This document shows positions 11,079 through 18,527 of a DNA stretch of 32,125 nucleotides, piece by piece. Positions within the stretch are counted from its first letter, which is position 1, and every line of letters starts with the position of its first letter. The stretch spans positions 1 through 32,125 of the forward strand of contig JAEWRC010000176.1 of NCBI GenBank assembly GCA_023460175.1, given 5' to 3'. The notes under the pieces were generated by a model. That model had not been told where the DNA came from. It saw only the letters and a list, made by a program, of their open reading frames with translations, and did no database searches. The translations under genes were made by a program, and so were the position numbers. The stretch is from Actinomycetes bacterium (GTDB taxonomy: Bacteria > Actinomycetota > Actinomycetes > Mycobacteriales > Mycobacteriaceae).

Positions 11079-11882
11079 TCAGCCGAACACCGCGGCGTTG
11101 CGCGCCGCCCACTGGGCGACCGACTCGGCCGGAGTGCCGGTCAGCTCGGCCACCAGGGCGTTGGCCTGCTGCGGTCGGTCGATGCCCTTCGCGATCTCAT
11201 CGAGATACCAGCGCGCGTACTCACCCATGGCGGGGCGCAACGCCGCCTCGCCGTCGGCACGGCTGCACTGCTCGCACGCGACGGCCACCCCGACGCCCAC
11301 ACCGACCTGCTCGGCGATCTGCGCGCGGGTCAGCGCCACCGGCCCGGTGATCGGATACATCTTCCCGTGATGCGCGTCGTCGGGGTCGACCAGCAGTGTC
11401 GCCGCCACGCGTGCGATGTCGTCCATCGAGATCGGCGCCTCGACCACCGAGGGATAGGGATCCCGGACCGTGCGGGTGGTCCTGATCTGGTCGGCCCAGA
11501 TGGTGAAGTTGTCAGTGAACTCGCCCGGCCCGAGCTGGGTGTGCGTCAGCCCCGAGGCGGTGACCTTGTCGGCGTGTTCCTGCCAGTCGCCCGCGCCCGA
11601 CAGGGCCACCACGTAGTCCACTTTCGCGCTCTTGACCATCTCCAGCGTGGTGTCCAGCGTCGCCGGCAGCGGCGCCAGATACATCCGTTCCACGCCGTCA
11701 AGTGCGGCCGGCAGCGATTCGGGCGCTCCGAGATACCCCGTGATCGCTGTCACCCCGTCGGGCAGATCTGCCTTGCGCGGGTTTCTGATCAGCGCGCGGA
11801 TGTCTTTGGCGCCCAGCTCAATCAAATGGTCCACCACGCGTCGGCCGATGTTGCCGGTGGCGCCGGTCACAAGTATCGCCAT
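11079..11882 (-). CDS. NmrA/NAD(P)H-binding atypical short-chain oxidoreductase
   Basis: A 267-residue Rossmann-fold protein. It starts MAILVTGATGNIGRRV with the NAD(P)-binding GATGNIG at residues 7-13. The remainder resembles NmrA-like or quinone-oxidoreductase-2-like proteins (LIRNPRKADLPDGV, LPATLDTTLEMVKSA, then GPGEFTDNF and ISMDDIARVAATLL). The typical Tyr-x-x-x-Lys catalytic pair of classical SDRs is not apparent, as is usual for the atypical class. The substrate is unknown; redox sensing or quinone reduction are possible roles. The start at 11882 is where the conserved fold begins; the frame upstream runs antisense over the HAD gene. It is divergent from the HAD phosphatase gene (75 bp gap) and convergent with metH. 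Confidence 0.85.
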   Translation of the reverse strand: MAILVTGATGNIGRRVVDHLIELGAKDIRALIRNPRKADLPDGVTAITGYLGAPESLPAALDGVERMYLAPLPATLDTTLEMVKSAKVDYVVALSGAGDWQEHADKVTASGLTHTQLGPGEFTDNFTIWADQIRTTRTVRDPYPSVVEAPISMDDIARVAATLLVDPDDAHHGKMYPITGPVALTRAQIAEQVGVGVGVAVACEQCSRADGEAALRPAMGEYARWYLDEIAKGIDRPQQANALVAELTGTPAESVAQWAARNAAVFG

Positions 11883-11957
11883 GCCCTCCACGGTAATCGG
11901 GGAGACCGACACCGCAAGGATTTCGACTTCGCATCCGGCGATGACACAATCGGGGCC

Positions 11958-12638
11958 ATGCGTGCGGTGCTCTGGGACATGGACGGCACACTCGTCGACT
12001 CCGAAAAACTCTGGGATTTGGCGCTGCAGGAGTTCTACCGGCAGCACGGCCGCGAACTCACCCCCGAGGTACGCACCTCGACGGTCGGTGGATCCAGCGA
12101 TTCGGTCATCGCGATCCTCTACGCCGACCTCGGGTTGGCACCCGACCCCGCAAAGATGGCGCACACCGCCGACTGGATGCACGACTACGTCGGCGAACTG
12201 TTCGAGACCGGCCTGCCGTGGTGTGCCGGCGCCCAAGAGATATTGGATGCGCTCACCGCGGCCGAGGTGCCGATGGCGCTGGTGACCAACACCCGCCGCG
12301 ACCTCACCGAGAAGGCGCTCAACAGCATTGGCCGCCATTATTTTTCGGTGTCCGTCTGCGGCGACGAGGTGCCCAGCGGAAAACCGGCCCCGGACCCGTA
12401 CCTGCGCGCGGCGCAGCTGCTCGGCCTGGATCCGGCGCACTGCTTGGCCATCGAGGACTCGGTGACGGGCACTGAAGCGGCCGAGGACGCGGGGTGCACG
12501 GTTCTGGTCGTCCCCAACGAAGTGGTGGTGCCCGGCAGTCCACGACGCCGACACCTCGAGGCCCTGACCGATCTCACGGTCGCGGATCTGCGCGCGATGT
12601 ACGCCGAGGTCGACGGCCGCGCGCGCAAGGCTGGTTAG
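11958..12638 (+). CDS. HAD-IA family hydrolase (beta-phosphoglucomutase-like)
   Basis: A 226-residue haloacid dehalogenase superfamily protein. Motif I is DMDGTLVDSE with nucleophile Asp7 and acid Asp9. Motif II is LVTNTRRD, motif III has Lys in PSGKPAPDPY, and motif IV is AIEDSVTG. A helical cap (about residues 15-85) inserted after motif I places it in subfamily I with the phosphoglucomutase/phosphatase group. It likely dephosphorylates, or acts as a mutase on, a small phosphorylated metabolite; the substrate cannot be read from sequence. It lies 77 bp upstream of the sugar transporter gene in the same direction, so a sugar-phosphate substrate is an inference. The ATG at 11958 begins the motif directly and has little untranslated sequence before it. 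Confidence 0.9.
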   Translation: MRAVLWDMDGTLVDSEKLWDLALQEFYRQHGRELTPEVRTSTVGGSSDSVIAILYADLGLAPDPAKMAHTADWMHDYVGELFETGLPWCAGAQEILDALTAAEVPMALVTNTRRDLTEKALNSIGRHYFSVSVCGDEVPSGKPAPDPYLRAAQLLGLDPAHCLAIEDSVTGTEAAEDAGCTVLVVPNEVVVPGSPRRRHLEALTDLTVADLRAMYAEVDGRARKAG

Positions 12639-12672
12639 AACGGCGTGTCCCGCGCGGCGGCAAGTGCTTAAA

Positions 12673-12688
12673 TGTGAGGCAACTCACG
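12673..12688 (+). promoter_or_regulatory. Crp/cAMP-receptor-type binding site upstream of the sugar transporter
   Basis: TGTGAGGCAACTCACG matches the Crp consensus TGTGA-N6-TCACA at nine of the ten fixed positions. It sits 28 bases upstream of the transporter start codon. Mycobacterial Crp (Rv3676) uses this consensus. The position suggests cAMP-dependent control of sugar uptake; whether it activates or represses cannot be told. Confidence 0.6.
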
Positions 12689-12715
12689 CACTCGGCGTCG
12701 TCGGGAAGGGGATCG

Positions 12716-14166
12716 ATGTCCCAGGGTCCGGAAGTTGACGTGGAATTCTCCAGCGGGCGCAGTGCGGTTCGGATCGCGTCCGTCGCTGCGTTGGGCGGTC
12801 TGCTGTTCGGTTACGACAGCGCGGTGATCAACGGCGCGGTCGACGCCATCCAGAAGCACTTCGAGATCGGTAACGCCTCACTGGGTTTCGCGGTCGCCTC
12901 GGCGCTGCTGGGCGCGGCGGCCGGCGCGATGACCGCGGGTCGGCTCGCCGACCGGATCGGCCGCCTGGCGGTGATGAAGATCGCCGCGGTGCTGTTCCTG
13001 CTCAGCGCCATCGGCACGGGCCTGGCGACCGGCATCTGGATGATCGTACTGTTCCGGATCGTCGGCGGCATCGGCGTCGGCGTGGCCTCGGTGATCGCGC
13101 CCGCCTACATCGCCGAGGTGTCGCCGCCGCACATCCGCGGCCGGCTCGGATCGCTGCAGCAGCTGGCCATCGTCTCCGGCATCTTCCTGTCGCTGGCGGT
13201 CGACTGGCTGCTCGCGCACCTGGCCGGGGGATCGGATCAGGAGCTGTGGCTGGGCATGGCGGCCTGGCGGCCTGGCGGTGGATGTTCCTGATGATGGCGG
13301 TGCCCGCGATCGTCTACGGCGCGCTGGCCTACACCATCCCCGAGTCTCCCCGCTATCTTGTTGCCACCCACCGGATCCCGGAGGCGCGCCGGGTGCTGAC
13401 TCGACTGCTGGGCACCAAGAACCTGGAGATCACCATCAACCGCATCCAGGAGACCCTGGAGCGGGAGGACAAGCCGTCGTGGCGGGATCTGCGCAAGCCC
13501 ACCGGCGGGCTCTACGGCATCGTCTGGGTGGGCCTGGGCCTGTCGATCTTCCAGCAGTTCGTCGGCATCAACGTGATCTTCTACTACTCCAACGTGCTGT
13601 GGCAGGCGGTCGGCTTCGACGAGAGTTCGTCGTTCACCATCACCGTCATCACCTCGGTGGTCAACATCCTGACGACGCTGATCGCCATCGCGCTGATCGA
13701 CAAGGTCGGCCGTAAGCCGCTGCTGCTGATCGGCTCGTCGGGCATGGCGATCACGCTGGCCACCATGGCGGTCATCTTCGCCAGCGCCCCGGTGGTCGAC
13801 GGCCAGCCGAACCTCGAGGGCGCCGCCGGACCGATCGCGCTGGTGGCCGCCAACCTGTTCGTCGTGGCGTTCGGCATGTCGTGGGGTCCGGTGGTCTGGG
13901 TGCTGCTCGGCGAGATGTTCCCGAACCGGATCCGCGCCGCGGCGCTCGGACTGGCCGCGGCCGGTCAGTGGACCGCGAACTGGCTGATCACCGTGACGTT
14001 CCCCGAGTTGCGCAACTTCCTGGGCGCGGCCTACGGCTTCTACGCGCTGTGCGCGGTGCTGTCGCTGCTGTTCGTGTGGCGTTTCGTGCGCGAAACCAAG
14101 GGCGTGTCGCTGGAGGACATGCACTCCGAGTTGTTGCGGGAGGGGCAGCCGGAGAACAAGGCCTGA
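12716..14166 (+). pseudogene. GlcP-like sugar porter (MFS), frameshifted by an 8-bp tandem duplication
   Basis: This is a sugar/proton symporter of the major facilitator superfamily, like the glucose permease GlcP of fast-growing mycobacteria. The N-terminal half (12716-13291, 191 codons) has GGLLFGYDSAVINGA and RLADRIGR. The C-terminal half continues in another frame, with PESPRYLV, QQFVGINVIFYYSNV (the sugar-binding signature of TM7) and RETKGVSLEDM. The break is a duplicated GCGGCCTG at 13259-13274. With one copy removed, the frame reads MAAWRWMFLMMAVP and gives a normal 480-residue, 12-helix transporter. As given, translation stops at 13291, so the gene is broken, or switches by repeat slippage, or the sequence has an error. 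A Crp-like site precedes it, and hisE follows 28 bp downstream. Confidence 0.9.
13259..13274 (+). repeat. Tandem duplication of an 8-bp unit inside the sugar transporter
   Basis: Two perfect copies of GCGGCCTG are followed by a partial copy (GCGG). Eight bases is not a multiple of three, so the extra copy shifts the reading frame and creates a TGA at 13289-13291. Such short tandem repeats arise by polymerase slippage and can revert. Confidence 0.95.
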
Positions 14167-14194
14167 CCGGCCAGCCGCCGGGCCGCGCGCGGGC

Positions 14195-14476
14195 ATGAAA
14201 GAATCACTGTCCGTGAAGACGTTCGAGGAGCTGTTTGCCGAGCTGGGCGAACGTGCGCGCACCCGACCGACCGGAAGTGCCACCGTGGCCGCGCTGGACG
14301 CGGGGGTGCACACCATCGGCAAGAAGGTCCTCGAGGAGGCCGGCGAGGTCTGGCTGGCCGCCGAACACGAGTCCGACGACGCGCTGGCCGAGGAGATCAG
14401 CCAGTTGTTCTACTGGGCCCAGGTGCTGATGCTGGCGCGCGGGCTGACCCTCGATGACGTGTACCGGAAGCTGTGA
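14195..14476 (+). CDS. hisE: Phosphoribosyl-ATP pyrophosphatase HisE
   Basis: HisE hydrolyses phosphoribosyl-ATP to phosphoribosyl-AMP, the second step of histidine biosynthesis, in the cytoplasm. The 93-residue all-helical protein has the MazG-like metal-binding pattern KKVLEEAGEVWLAAEH, followed by EEISQLFYWAQVLM. It has the same length as the M. tuberculosis protein and starts MKESLSVKTFEELFAELGER; ATG 14195 is used, with GTG 14213 as a shorter alternative. It is monofunctional and not fused to HisI, as usual in actinobacteria. The stop TGA overlaps a GTG of hisG (GTGA at 14473-14476), so the pair is coupled. Confidence 0.96.
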   Translation: MKESLSVKTFEELFAELGERARTRPTGSATVAALDAGVHTIGKKVLEEAGEVWLAAEHESDDALAEEISQLFYWAQVLMLARGLTLDDVYRKL

Positions 14477-14481
14477 CTGAC

Positions 14482-15327
14482 ATGCTGCGAGTAGCCGTAC
14501 CCAACAAGGGTGCCCTGAGCGAATCGGCCGCCGAGATCCTGTCGGAGGCCGGCTACCGCCGTCGCACCGACCCCAAGGATCTGACGGTCATCGACCCGGC
14601 CAACCAGGTCGAGTTCTTCTTCCTGCGGCCCAAGGACATTGCCATCTACGTGGCCTCCGGCCAGTTGGATCTCGGCATCACCGGCCGCGACCTGGCCGCC
14701 GAATCCGGTGCCCCGGTGGTGGAGCGGTTGGCGCTGGGCTTCGGCTACTCGACGTTCCGCTACGCCGCGCCCGCGGGCCAGGACTGGTCGGTGGATCAGC
14801 TCGCGGGCAAGCGGATCGCCACGGCCTACCCGAACCTGGTCCGGAAGAACCTGGCGGACAAGGGGATCGAGGCCACCGTCATCCGCCTCGACGGCGCCGT
14901 GGAGATCTCGATCCAGCTCGGGGTGGCCGACGCCATCGCCGACGTCGTCGGCTCCGGGCGCACGCTGCGCCAGCACGACCTGGTGGCCTTCGGTGAGACC
15001 CTGTGCGATTCGGAGGCGGTGCTCATCGAGGCCGCCGACCGCCCCGCCGAGCGGGCCCGCGACCAGCTGACCAAGCGGGTCCAGGGCGTGGTGTTCGGCC
15101 AGCAGTACCTGATGCTCGACTACGACTGCCCGCGCGCGGTGTTGGACGACGCCATGGCGGTCACCCCGGGCCTGGAGTCGCCGACCATCGCCCCGCTGGC
15201 CGACCCGGACTGGGTGGCGGTGCGGGCGCTGGTGCCGCGCAAGTCCGTCAACTCGATCATGGACGAACTCGGCGCCATCGGAGCCAAGGCGATCTTGGCG
15301 TCCGACATCAGGTTCTGCCGCATCTGA
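14482..15327 (+). CDS. hisG: ATP phosphoribosyltransferase HisG (long form)
   Basis: HisG condenses ATP with PRPP to start histidine biosynthesis and is feedback-inhibited by histidine. The 281-residue protein begins MLRVAVPNKGALSE. It contains the substrate loops FFFLRPKDIAIYV, DLGITGRDL and ADAIADVVGSGRTL, the last being the PRPP-binding signature. The C-terminal domain (about 210-281, SPTIAPLADPDWVAVRALVP onward) is the ACT-like regulatory domain of the long HisG form, so no HisZ partner is needed. ATG 14482 matches the family start; GTG 14473, overlapping the hisE stop, would add three residues and remains possible. It is the second gene of a hisE-hisG operon. Confidence 0.97.
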   Translation: MLRVAVPNKGALSESAAEILSEAGYRRRTDPKDLTVIDPANQVEFFFLRPKDIAIYVASGQLDLGITGRDLAAESGAPVVERLALGFGYSTFRYAAPAGQDWSVDQLAGKRIATAYPNLVRKNLADKGIEATVIRLDGAVEISIQLGVADAIADVVGSGRTLRQHDLVAFGETLCDSEAVLIEAADRPAERARDQLTKRVQGVVFGQQYLMLDYDCPRAVLDDAMAVTPGLESPTIAPLADPDWVAVRALVPRKSVNSIMDELGAIGAKAILASDIRFCRI

Positions 15328-15345
15328 ACGTGTTAGCGTCCGTCT

Positions 15346-15828
15346 GTGACGACGCACGTTCTGGTTCTTCTGCTGGCTGTGCTGATCGGCGCGGTCGCCG
15401 GGTTGCGCGCGTTCACCGCGCCCGCGGTGCTGGCCTGGGCGACGGTGTTGCAGTGGATCAACCTCGACGGGACCTGGGCCTCCTGGATGGGCAACTGGGT
15501 CGTCGTGGCCCTGCTGACCGTGCTGGCCGTCGTCGAACTGATCTCCGATCAGCTGCCCAAGACCCCGAACCGGACCGCCGCGGCGCCGTTCGCGGCGCGA
15601 CTGGTCACCGGCGCGCTGTCGGGCGCGGTGCTGGGGACGGCCTGGGGGTACACCTGGGGCGGCCTCGGCGCCGGCATGATCGGCGCGGTGCTCGGCACCC
15701 TCGGCGGCTATCACCTGCGCCGCAAGCTGTCCGACCGGCAGGGCATCGATCTGCCGGTGGCCCTGACCGAGGATGTCGTCGCGGTGTTGGCCGGTTTCAG
15801 CATCGCGGCCCTGACAGCGGCGCTGTGA
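15346..15828 (+). CDS. DUF4126 integral membrane protein, Rv2120c-like
   Basis: A 160-residue membrane protein starting at GTG 15346, 18 bp after hisG. Hydrophobic segments are visible at about residues 4-24, 44-63, 85-112 (Gly-rich, GAVLGTAWGYTWGGLGAGMI) and 140-158, giving about four transmembrane helices. AGLRAFTAPAVLAWA near the N-terminus and LPKTPNRTAAAPFAARL after the second helix are family features. The function is unknown. It follows hisG in M. tuberculosis too, so the link to the his genes is conserved but probably not functional. The stop overlaps the start of the flavin oxidoreductase gene (GTGA). Confidence 0.85.
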   Translation: MTTHVLVLLLAVLIGAVAGLRAFTAPAVLAWATVLQWINLDGTWASWMGNWVVVALLTVLAVVELISDQLPKTPNRTAAAPFAARLVTGALSGAVLGTAWGYTWGGLGAGMIGAVLGTLGGYHLRRKLSDRQGIDLPVALTEDVVAVLAGFSIAALTAAL

Positions 15829-17204
15829 CCGAGCGCTTCGACGCGATCGTCGTCGGAGCGGGACAGGCCGGCCCGCCGTTGGCCGGGCGACTGACCGAGG
15901 CCGGGAAGACGGTCGCGGTAGTCGAACGCAAACTCGTCGGCGGCACCTGTGTGAACTACGGCTGTATCCCGACCAAGACCCTGGTCGCCAGCGCGTACGC
16001 CGCGCACACCGCGCGTCGCGGCGCCGAATACGGGGTGGGCACCGGGGACATCGCCATCGACATGGCAAAGGTGAAGGCGCGCAAGGACAAGATCATGCTC
16101 GACGACCGCCACGGTCTCGAGTCGTGGCTCGACGGCATGACCGGGTGCACCTTGATCCGCGGCCACGCCCGGTTCATCGGACCCAAGACCCTGCAGATCG
16201 ACGGCGCCGACCTGGCCGTCATCGAGGCGGACCGGATCTTCCTCAACACCGGCGGGCGCGCCGTCGTCCCGGAGATTCCGGGCCTGGCGGACTGCGACTA
16301 TCTGACCAACGTCGGGATACTCGAACTGGACACGGTGCCAGCGCATCTGGTGATCGTGGGCGGTAGTTACATCGCGCTGGAGTTTGCGCAGATGTACCGG
16401 CGCTTCGGTGCCGAGGTCACGGTCGTCGAACGGGGCGCGCGCCTGACCTCCCGCGAGGACGAGGACATCTCCGCGGCGATCAAGGACATCCTCGAAGCCG
16501 AGGGCATCAACGTCGTGCTCAACGCGGCCGATATGCGATTCGACCGGTGCGACAACGGGTTCGAGCTGACACTCGGCGCCGGCGCCGCACCGATTGCGGG
16601 CAGCCATCTGCTGATGGCGACCGGACGCCGACCCAACACCGACGACCTCGGACTGGAGGTGGCCGGGGTCGAGTGCGACGAGCGGGGCTACGTCAAGGTC
16701 GACGATCAGCTGCGCACCAGCGCGGATGGGATCTGGGCGATGGGGGACTGCAACGGCCGGGGTGCGTTCACCCACACCTCCTACAACGACTTCGAGATCG
16801 TGGCGGCCAATCTGCTCGACGACGACCCGCGCCGGGTGTCCGACCGCGTCATGACCTATGCGCTCTACATCGATCCGCCGTTGGGGCGGGCCGGGATGAG
16901 CGTGGATCAGGTACGACGGTCGGGCCGGCCGGCACTCGTGGCCACCCGACCGATGACCAGGGTGGGTCGCGCCGTGGAAAAGGGTGAGTCCCAAGGCTTC
17001 ATGAAGGTGGTCGTCGATGCCGAGACCGAGCAGATCCTGGGCGCGGCGGTGCTGGGCGTGGGCGGTGACGAGGTCATCCACTCGATCCTCGACATCATGA
17101 CCGCCAAGCTGCCCTACACCGCGATCTCGCGCACCATGCACATCCATCCGACGGTCAGCGAACTGGTGCCGACCCTGCTGCAGGATCTGCAACCGCTGAG
17201 CTGA
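15825..17204 (+). CDS. FAD-dependent pyridine nucleotide-disulfide oxidoreductase (mercuric reductase/RclA-like)
   Basis: A 459-residue class I flavoprotein disulfide reductase. Visible in order are the FAD-binding VVGAGQAGPPLAGRL, the redox-active disulfide GGTCVNYGCIPTK with Cys42 and Cys47, a second nucleotide-binding motif IVGGSYIALEFAQMY, the FAD-closing WAMGDCNGRGAFTH, and the dimer-interface HIHPTVSELVPTLL with the catalytic-type histidine. It lacks the N-terminal heavy-metal-associated domain and the C-terminal vicinal cysteines of true MerA, so Hg(II) reductase activity is doubtful; RclA-like Cu(II) or low-molecular-weight disulfide reduction is more likely. It is translationally coupled to the DUF4126 gene and stands next to the arsenic cluster, which may be meaningful. 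Confidence 0.88.
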   Translation: MTERFDAIVVGAGQAGPPLAGRLTEAGKTVAVVERKLVGGTCVNYGCIPTKTLVASAYAAHTARRGAEYGVGTGDIAIDMAKVKARKDKIMLDDRHGLESWLDGMTGCTLIRGHARFIGPKTLQIDGADLAVIEADRIFLNTGGRAVVPEIPGLADCDYLTNVGILELDTVPAHLVIVGGSYIALEFAQMYRRFGAEVTVVERGARLTSREDEDISAAIKDILEAEGINVVLNAADMRFDRCDNGFELTLGAGAAPIAGSHLLMATGRRPNTDDLGLEVAGVECDERGYVKVDDQLRTSADGIWAMGDCNGRGAFTHTSYNDFEIVAANLLDDDPRRVSDRVMTYALYIDPPLGRAGMSVDQVRRSGRPALVATRPMTRVGRAVEKGESQGFMKVVVDAETEQILGAAVLGVGGDEVIHSILDIMTAKLPYTAISRTMHIHPTVSELVPTLLQDLQPLS

Positions 17205-17205
17205 C

Positions 17206-17565
17206 TCAGGTGCAGCAGTTCGGATCCAGGACCACGCACAGCGCCTGCAGCGCCTCGGGGCGCACCCGGTGAAAGACGTTCATCCCGCGACGGTCCGAGA
17301 TCACCAGTCCGGCTTTGCGCAGCTGACTCAGGTGATGGCTGACGGTCGATTCGGTCAGATCCAGCAGCGCGGCCAATTCACCGCTGATCTCCTCGCCGGT
17401 AGGGGAGTTGAACAGGTGCGCGAGGATCTTGACCCGGGCCGGATCGGCGATGGCCTTCAAGCGCATGGCGATCTGCAGGGCGTCGTCGTCGCTGATCGGC
17501 CCGGCCGCCACCGGTGCGCAACACACCGGTGCGCTCATGTCGATCACGGGTAAGGCCTTGGGCAT
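17206..17565 (-). CDS. arsR: ArsR/SmtB-family metalloregulator (arsenic type), Rv2640c-like
   Basis: A 119-residue winged-helix repressor. The DNA-recognition helix is in DLTESTVSHHLSQLRKAGL and the wing in VISDRRGMNVFHRV. Thiol pairs lie at both ends: VCCAP near residues 14-15 and PNCCT at 117-118. These could bind As(III), Cd(II) or similar soft metals, and release DNA on binding. It is divergent from cadI across a 101-bp region with two mirrored operator-like sites. The start at 17565 (MPKALPVID) is used; the internal Met10 (MSAPVCC) is a possible alternative. In M. tuberculosis the equivalent repressor Rv2640c is likewise divergent from cadI. It ends 1 bp from the flavin oxidoreductase stop. 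Confidence 0.9.
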   Translation of the reverse strand: MPKALPVIDMSAPVCCAPVAAGPISDDDALQIAMRLKAIADPARVKILAHLFNSPTGEEISGELAALLDLTESTVSHHLSQLRKAGLVISDRRGMNVFHRVRPEALQALCVVLDPNCCT

Positions 17566-17587
17566 GGATCCATCTTGCCAGGGATAT

Positions 17588-17598
17588 TGACATATATC
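17588..17598 (+). promoter_or_regulatory. ArsR operator half-site, arsR-proximal copy
   Basis: TGACATATATC lies within the near-palindrome TTGACATATATCAA (17587-17600; one mismatched pair). The same 11 bases occur inverted at 17634-17644. It is placed 23 bases from the arsR start, in its promoter region, fitting autorepression. Confidence 0.6.
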
Positions 17599-17633
17599 AA
17601 AAAGGGGAGCATTCTGGCGGTTGTCCGAAGTTC

Positions 17634-17644
17634 GATATATGTCA
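17634..17644 (+). promoter_or_regulatory. ArsR operator half-site, cadI-proximal copy
   Basis: GATATATGTCA is the exact inverse complement of 17588-17598. It lies 22 bases upstream of the cadI start and overlaps the likely -10 region. The two mirrored sites suggest that one repressor controls both divergent promoters. Confidence 0.6.
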
Positions 17645-17666
17645 CAATCCTCTCGAGGAGGTTCCC

Positions 17667-18104
17667 ATGTCCCGGGTTCAACTCGCCCTCAACGTCGACG
17701 ATCTCGACCAGGCGATTGCGTTCTACACCAAGCTGTTCAACACCGCGCCGGCGAAGGTCAAGCCGGGCTATGCGAACTTCGCGGTCGCCGAACCGCCGCT
17801 GAAGCTCGTGCTGTTGGAGAACCCCGGCCGCGGCGGCACCCTCAACCACCTCGGCGTGGAGGTCGGCAGCAGTGAGCAGGTGCACTCCGAGATTGCCCGA
17901 CTGTCGGGCGAGGGGCTGTTCACCGCCGAGGAGATCGGCACGACGTGCTGCTTCGCCACCCAGGACAAGGTGTGGGTGACTGGACCTGCGGGCGAGAAGT
18001 GGGAGGTCTACACCGTGCTGGCCGATTCGGAAGAATTCGGCAGCAGTCCGCAGCACCTCGACCCGGAGGCCCAGGGGGCCACCTCCGCCACCGCCTGCTG
18101 CTGA
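17667..18104 (+). CDS. cadI: CadI/ArsI family glyoxalase-fold protein
   Basis: A 145-residue vicinal-oxygen-chelate protein nearly identical in pattern to M. tuberculosis CadI (Rv2641), a cadmium-induced protein; the related ArsI enzymes cleave the C-As bond of trivalent organoarsenicals using Fe(II). It starts MSRVQLALNVDDLDQAIAFY and has candidate metal ligands Gln5, His61 and Glu113. The vicinal pair Cys94-Cys95 in GTTCCFATQDK is the arsenical-binding pair in ArsI. A further CC pair forms the C-terminus. A strong Shine-Dalgarno GAGGAGG (17655-17661) precedes the ATG. It is the first gene of the cadI-arsR-acr3-arsC run and is divergent from an ArsR repressor. C-As lyase activity is inferred from homology. 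Confidence 0.93.
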   Translation: MSRVQLALNVDDLDQAIAFYTKLFNTAPAKVKPGYANFAVAEPPLKLVLLENPGRGGTLNHLGVEVGSSEQVHSEIARLSGEGLFTAEEIGTTCCFATQDKVWVTGPAGEKWEVYTVLADSEEFGSSPQHLDPEAQGATSATACC

Positions 18105-18131
18105 CGATCACCGGCTCGACTTGCGCCCTGC

Positions 18132-18163
18132 TTCGACATCCATCAATATAGATGAATGTCGAA
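18132..18163 (+). promoter_or_regulatory. Palindromic operator covering the start of the second arsR
   Basis: A 32-nt inverted repeat with 14 of 16 pairs matched. The arms are TTCGACAT at 18132-18139 and ATGTCGAA at 18156-18163, with inner arms CATC (18141-18144) and GATG (18151-18154) around AATATA. It contains the ATG at 18156 and a TATAGA-type -10, so repressor binding would block both RNA polymerase and the mRNA 5' end. Confidence 0.75.
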
Positions 18164-18527
18164 GTCAGGGTCGCGGGTCGCCGATGCGCCAGGCTGTCCG
18201 CCCGGGGCGCTGCTGCCGGAACCGCTGTCGGCCACCGCGGCGACGGAGATGGCGGTGAAGCTCAAGGCGCTGGCCGATCCAGTGCGCCTGCAGTTGCTCT
18301 CCGCGATCGCGAGCCGCGCCGGGGGCGAGGCGTGCGTGTGCGATATCGCGGTCGGGGTGGAGGTTTCACAACCGACCGTCTCGCATCACCTCAAGGTGCT
18401 GCGCGATGCCGGTCTGCTGACTTCGCAGCGTCGTGCCTCGTGGGTGTACTACGCGGTGGTGCCCGACGCCCTGGCCAGCCTGGCTGTGCTGCTCGGGGTG
18501 GCTGACCCGGTCGGGGCGCGCGGATGA
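18156..18527 (+). CDS. arsR: ArsR-family arsenite-responsive repressor, Rv2642-like
   Basis: A 123-residue winged-helix repressor. The As(III)-binding motif ACVCDIAVGVE has Cys60 and Cys62 at the start of the recognition-helix region, the same place as the ELCVCDL motif of plasmid R773 ArsR. The DNA-recognition part is VEVSQPTVSHHLKVLRDAGL, and the wing is SQRRASWVYYAVVP. ATG 18156 (MSKSGSRV) is in the true frame; ATG 18152 is in a different frame and codes for nothing recognisable. The start lies inside a 32-nt palindrome and about 7 bases from a -10-like TATAGA, so the mRNA is probably leaderless and autoregulated. The stop overlaps the acr3 start (ATGA). Its metal site differs from that of the divergent ArsR upstream. 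Confidence 0.92.
   Translation: MSKSGSRVADAPGCPPGALLPEPLSATAATEMAVKLKALADPVRLQLLSAIASRAGGEACVCDIAVGVEVSQPTVSHHLKVLRDAGLLTSQRRASWVYYAVVPDALASLAVLLGVADPVGARG

Noticed and set aside
13259..13291. Programmed ribosomal frameshift in the transporter
   Set aside because: There is no slippery heptamer or downstream structure, and the duplicated octamer explains the frame change exactly.
13246..14166. Separate 306-residue protein beginning at GTG 13246
   Set aside because: This is the C-terminal half of the sugar transporter after the 8-bp duplication; it starts mid-protein and has no ribosome-binding site.
15322..15360. Inverted repeat AACGTG/CACGTT around the DUF4126 start
   Set aside because: Only 6-bp arms with a wide, unpaired interval; expected by chance at this GC content.
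15825..17204. Mercuric reductase MerA
   Set aside because: The heavy-metal-associated domain and C-terminal vicinal cysteines are missing, and no merR, merT or merB is nearby.
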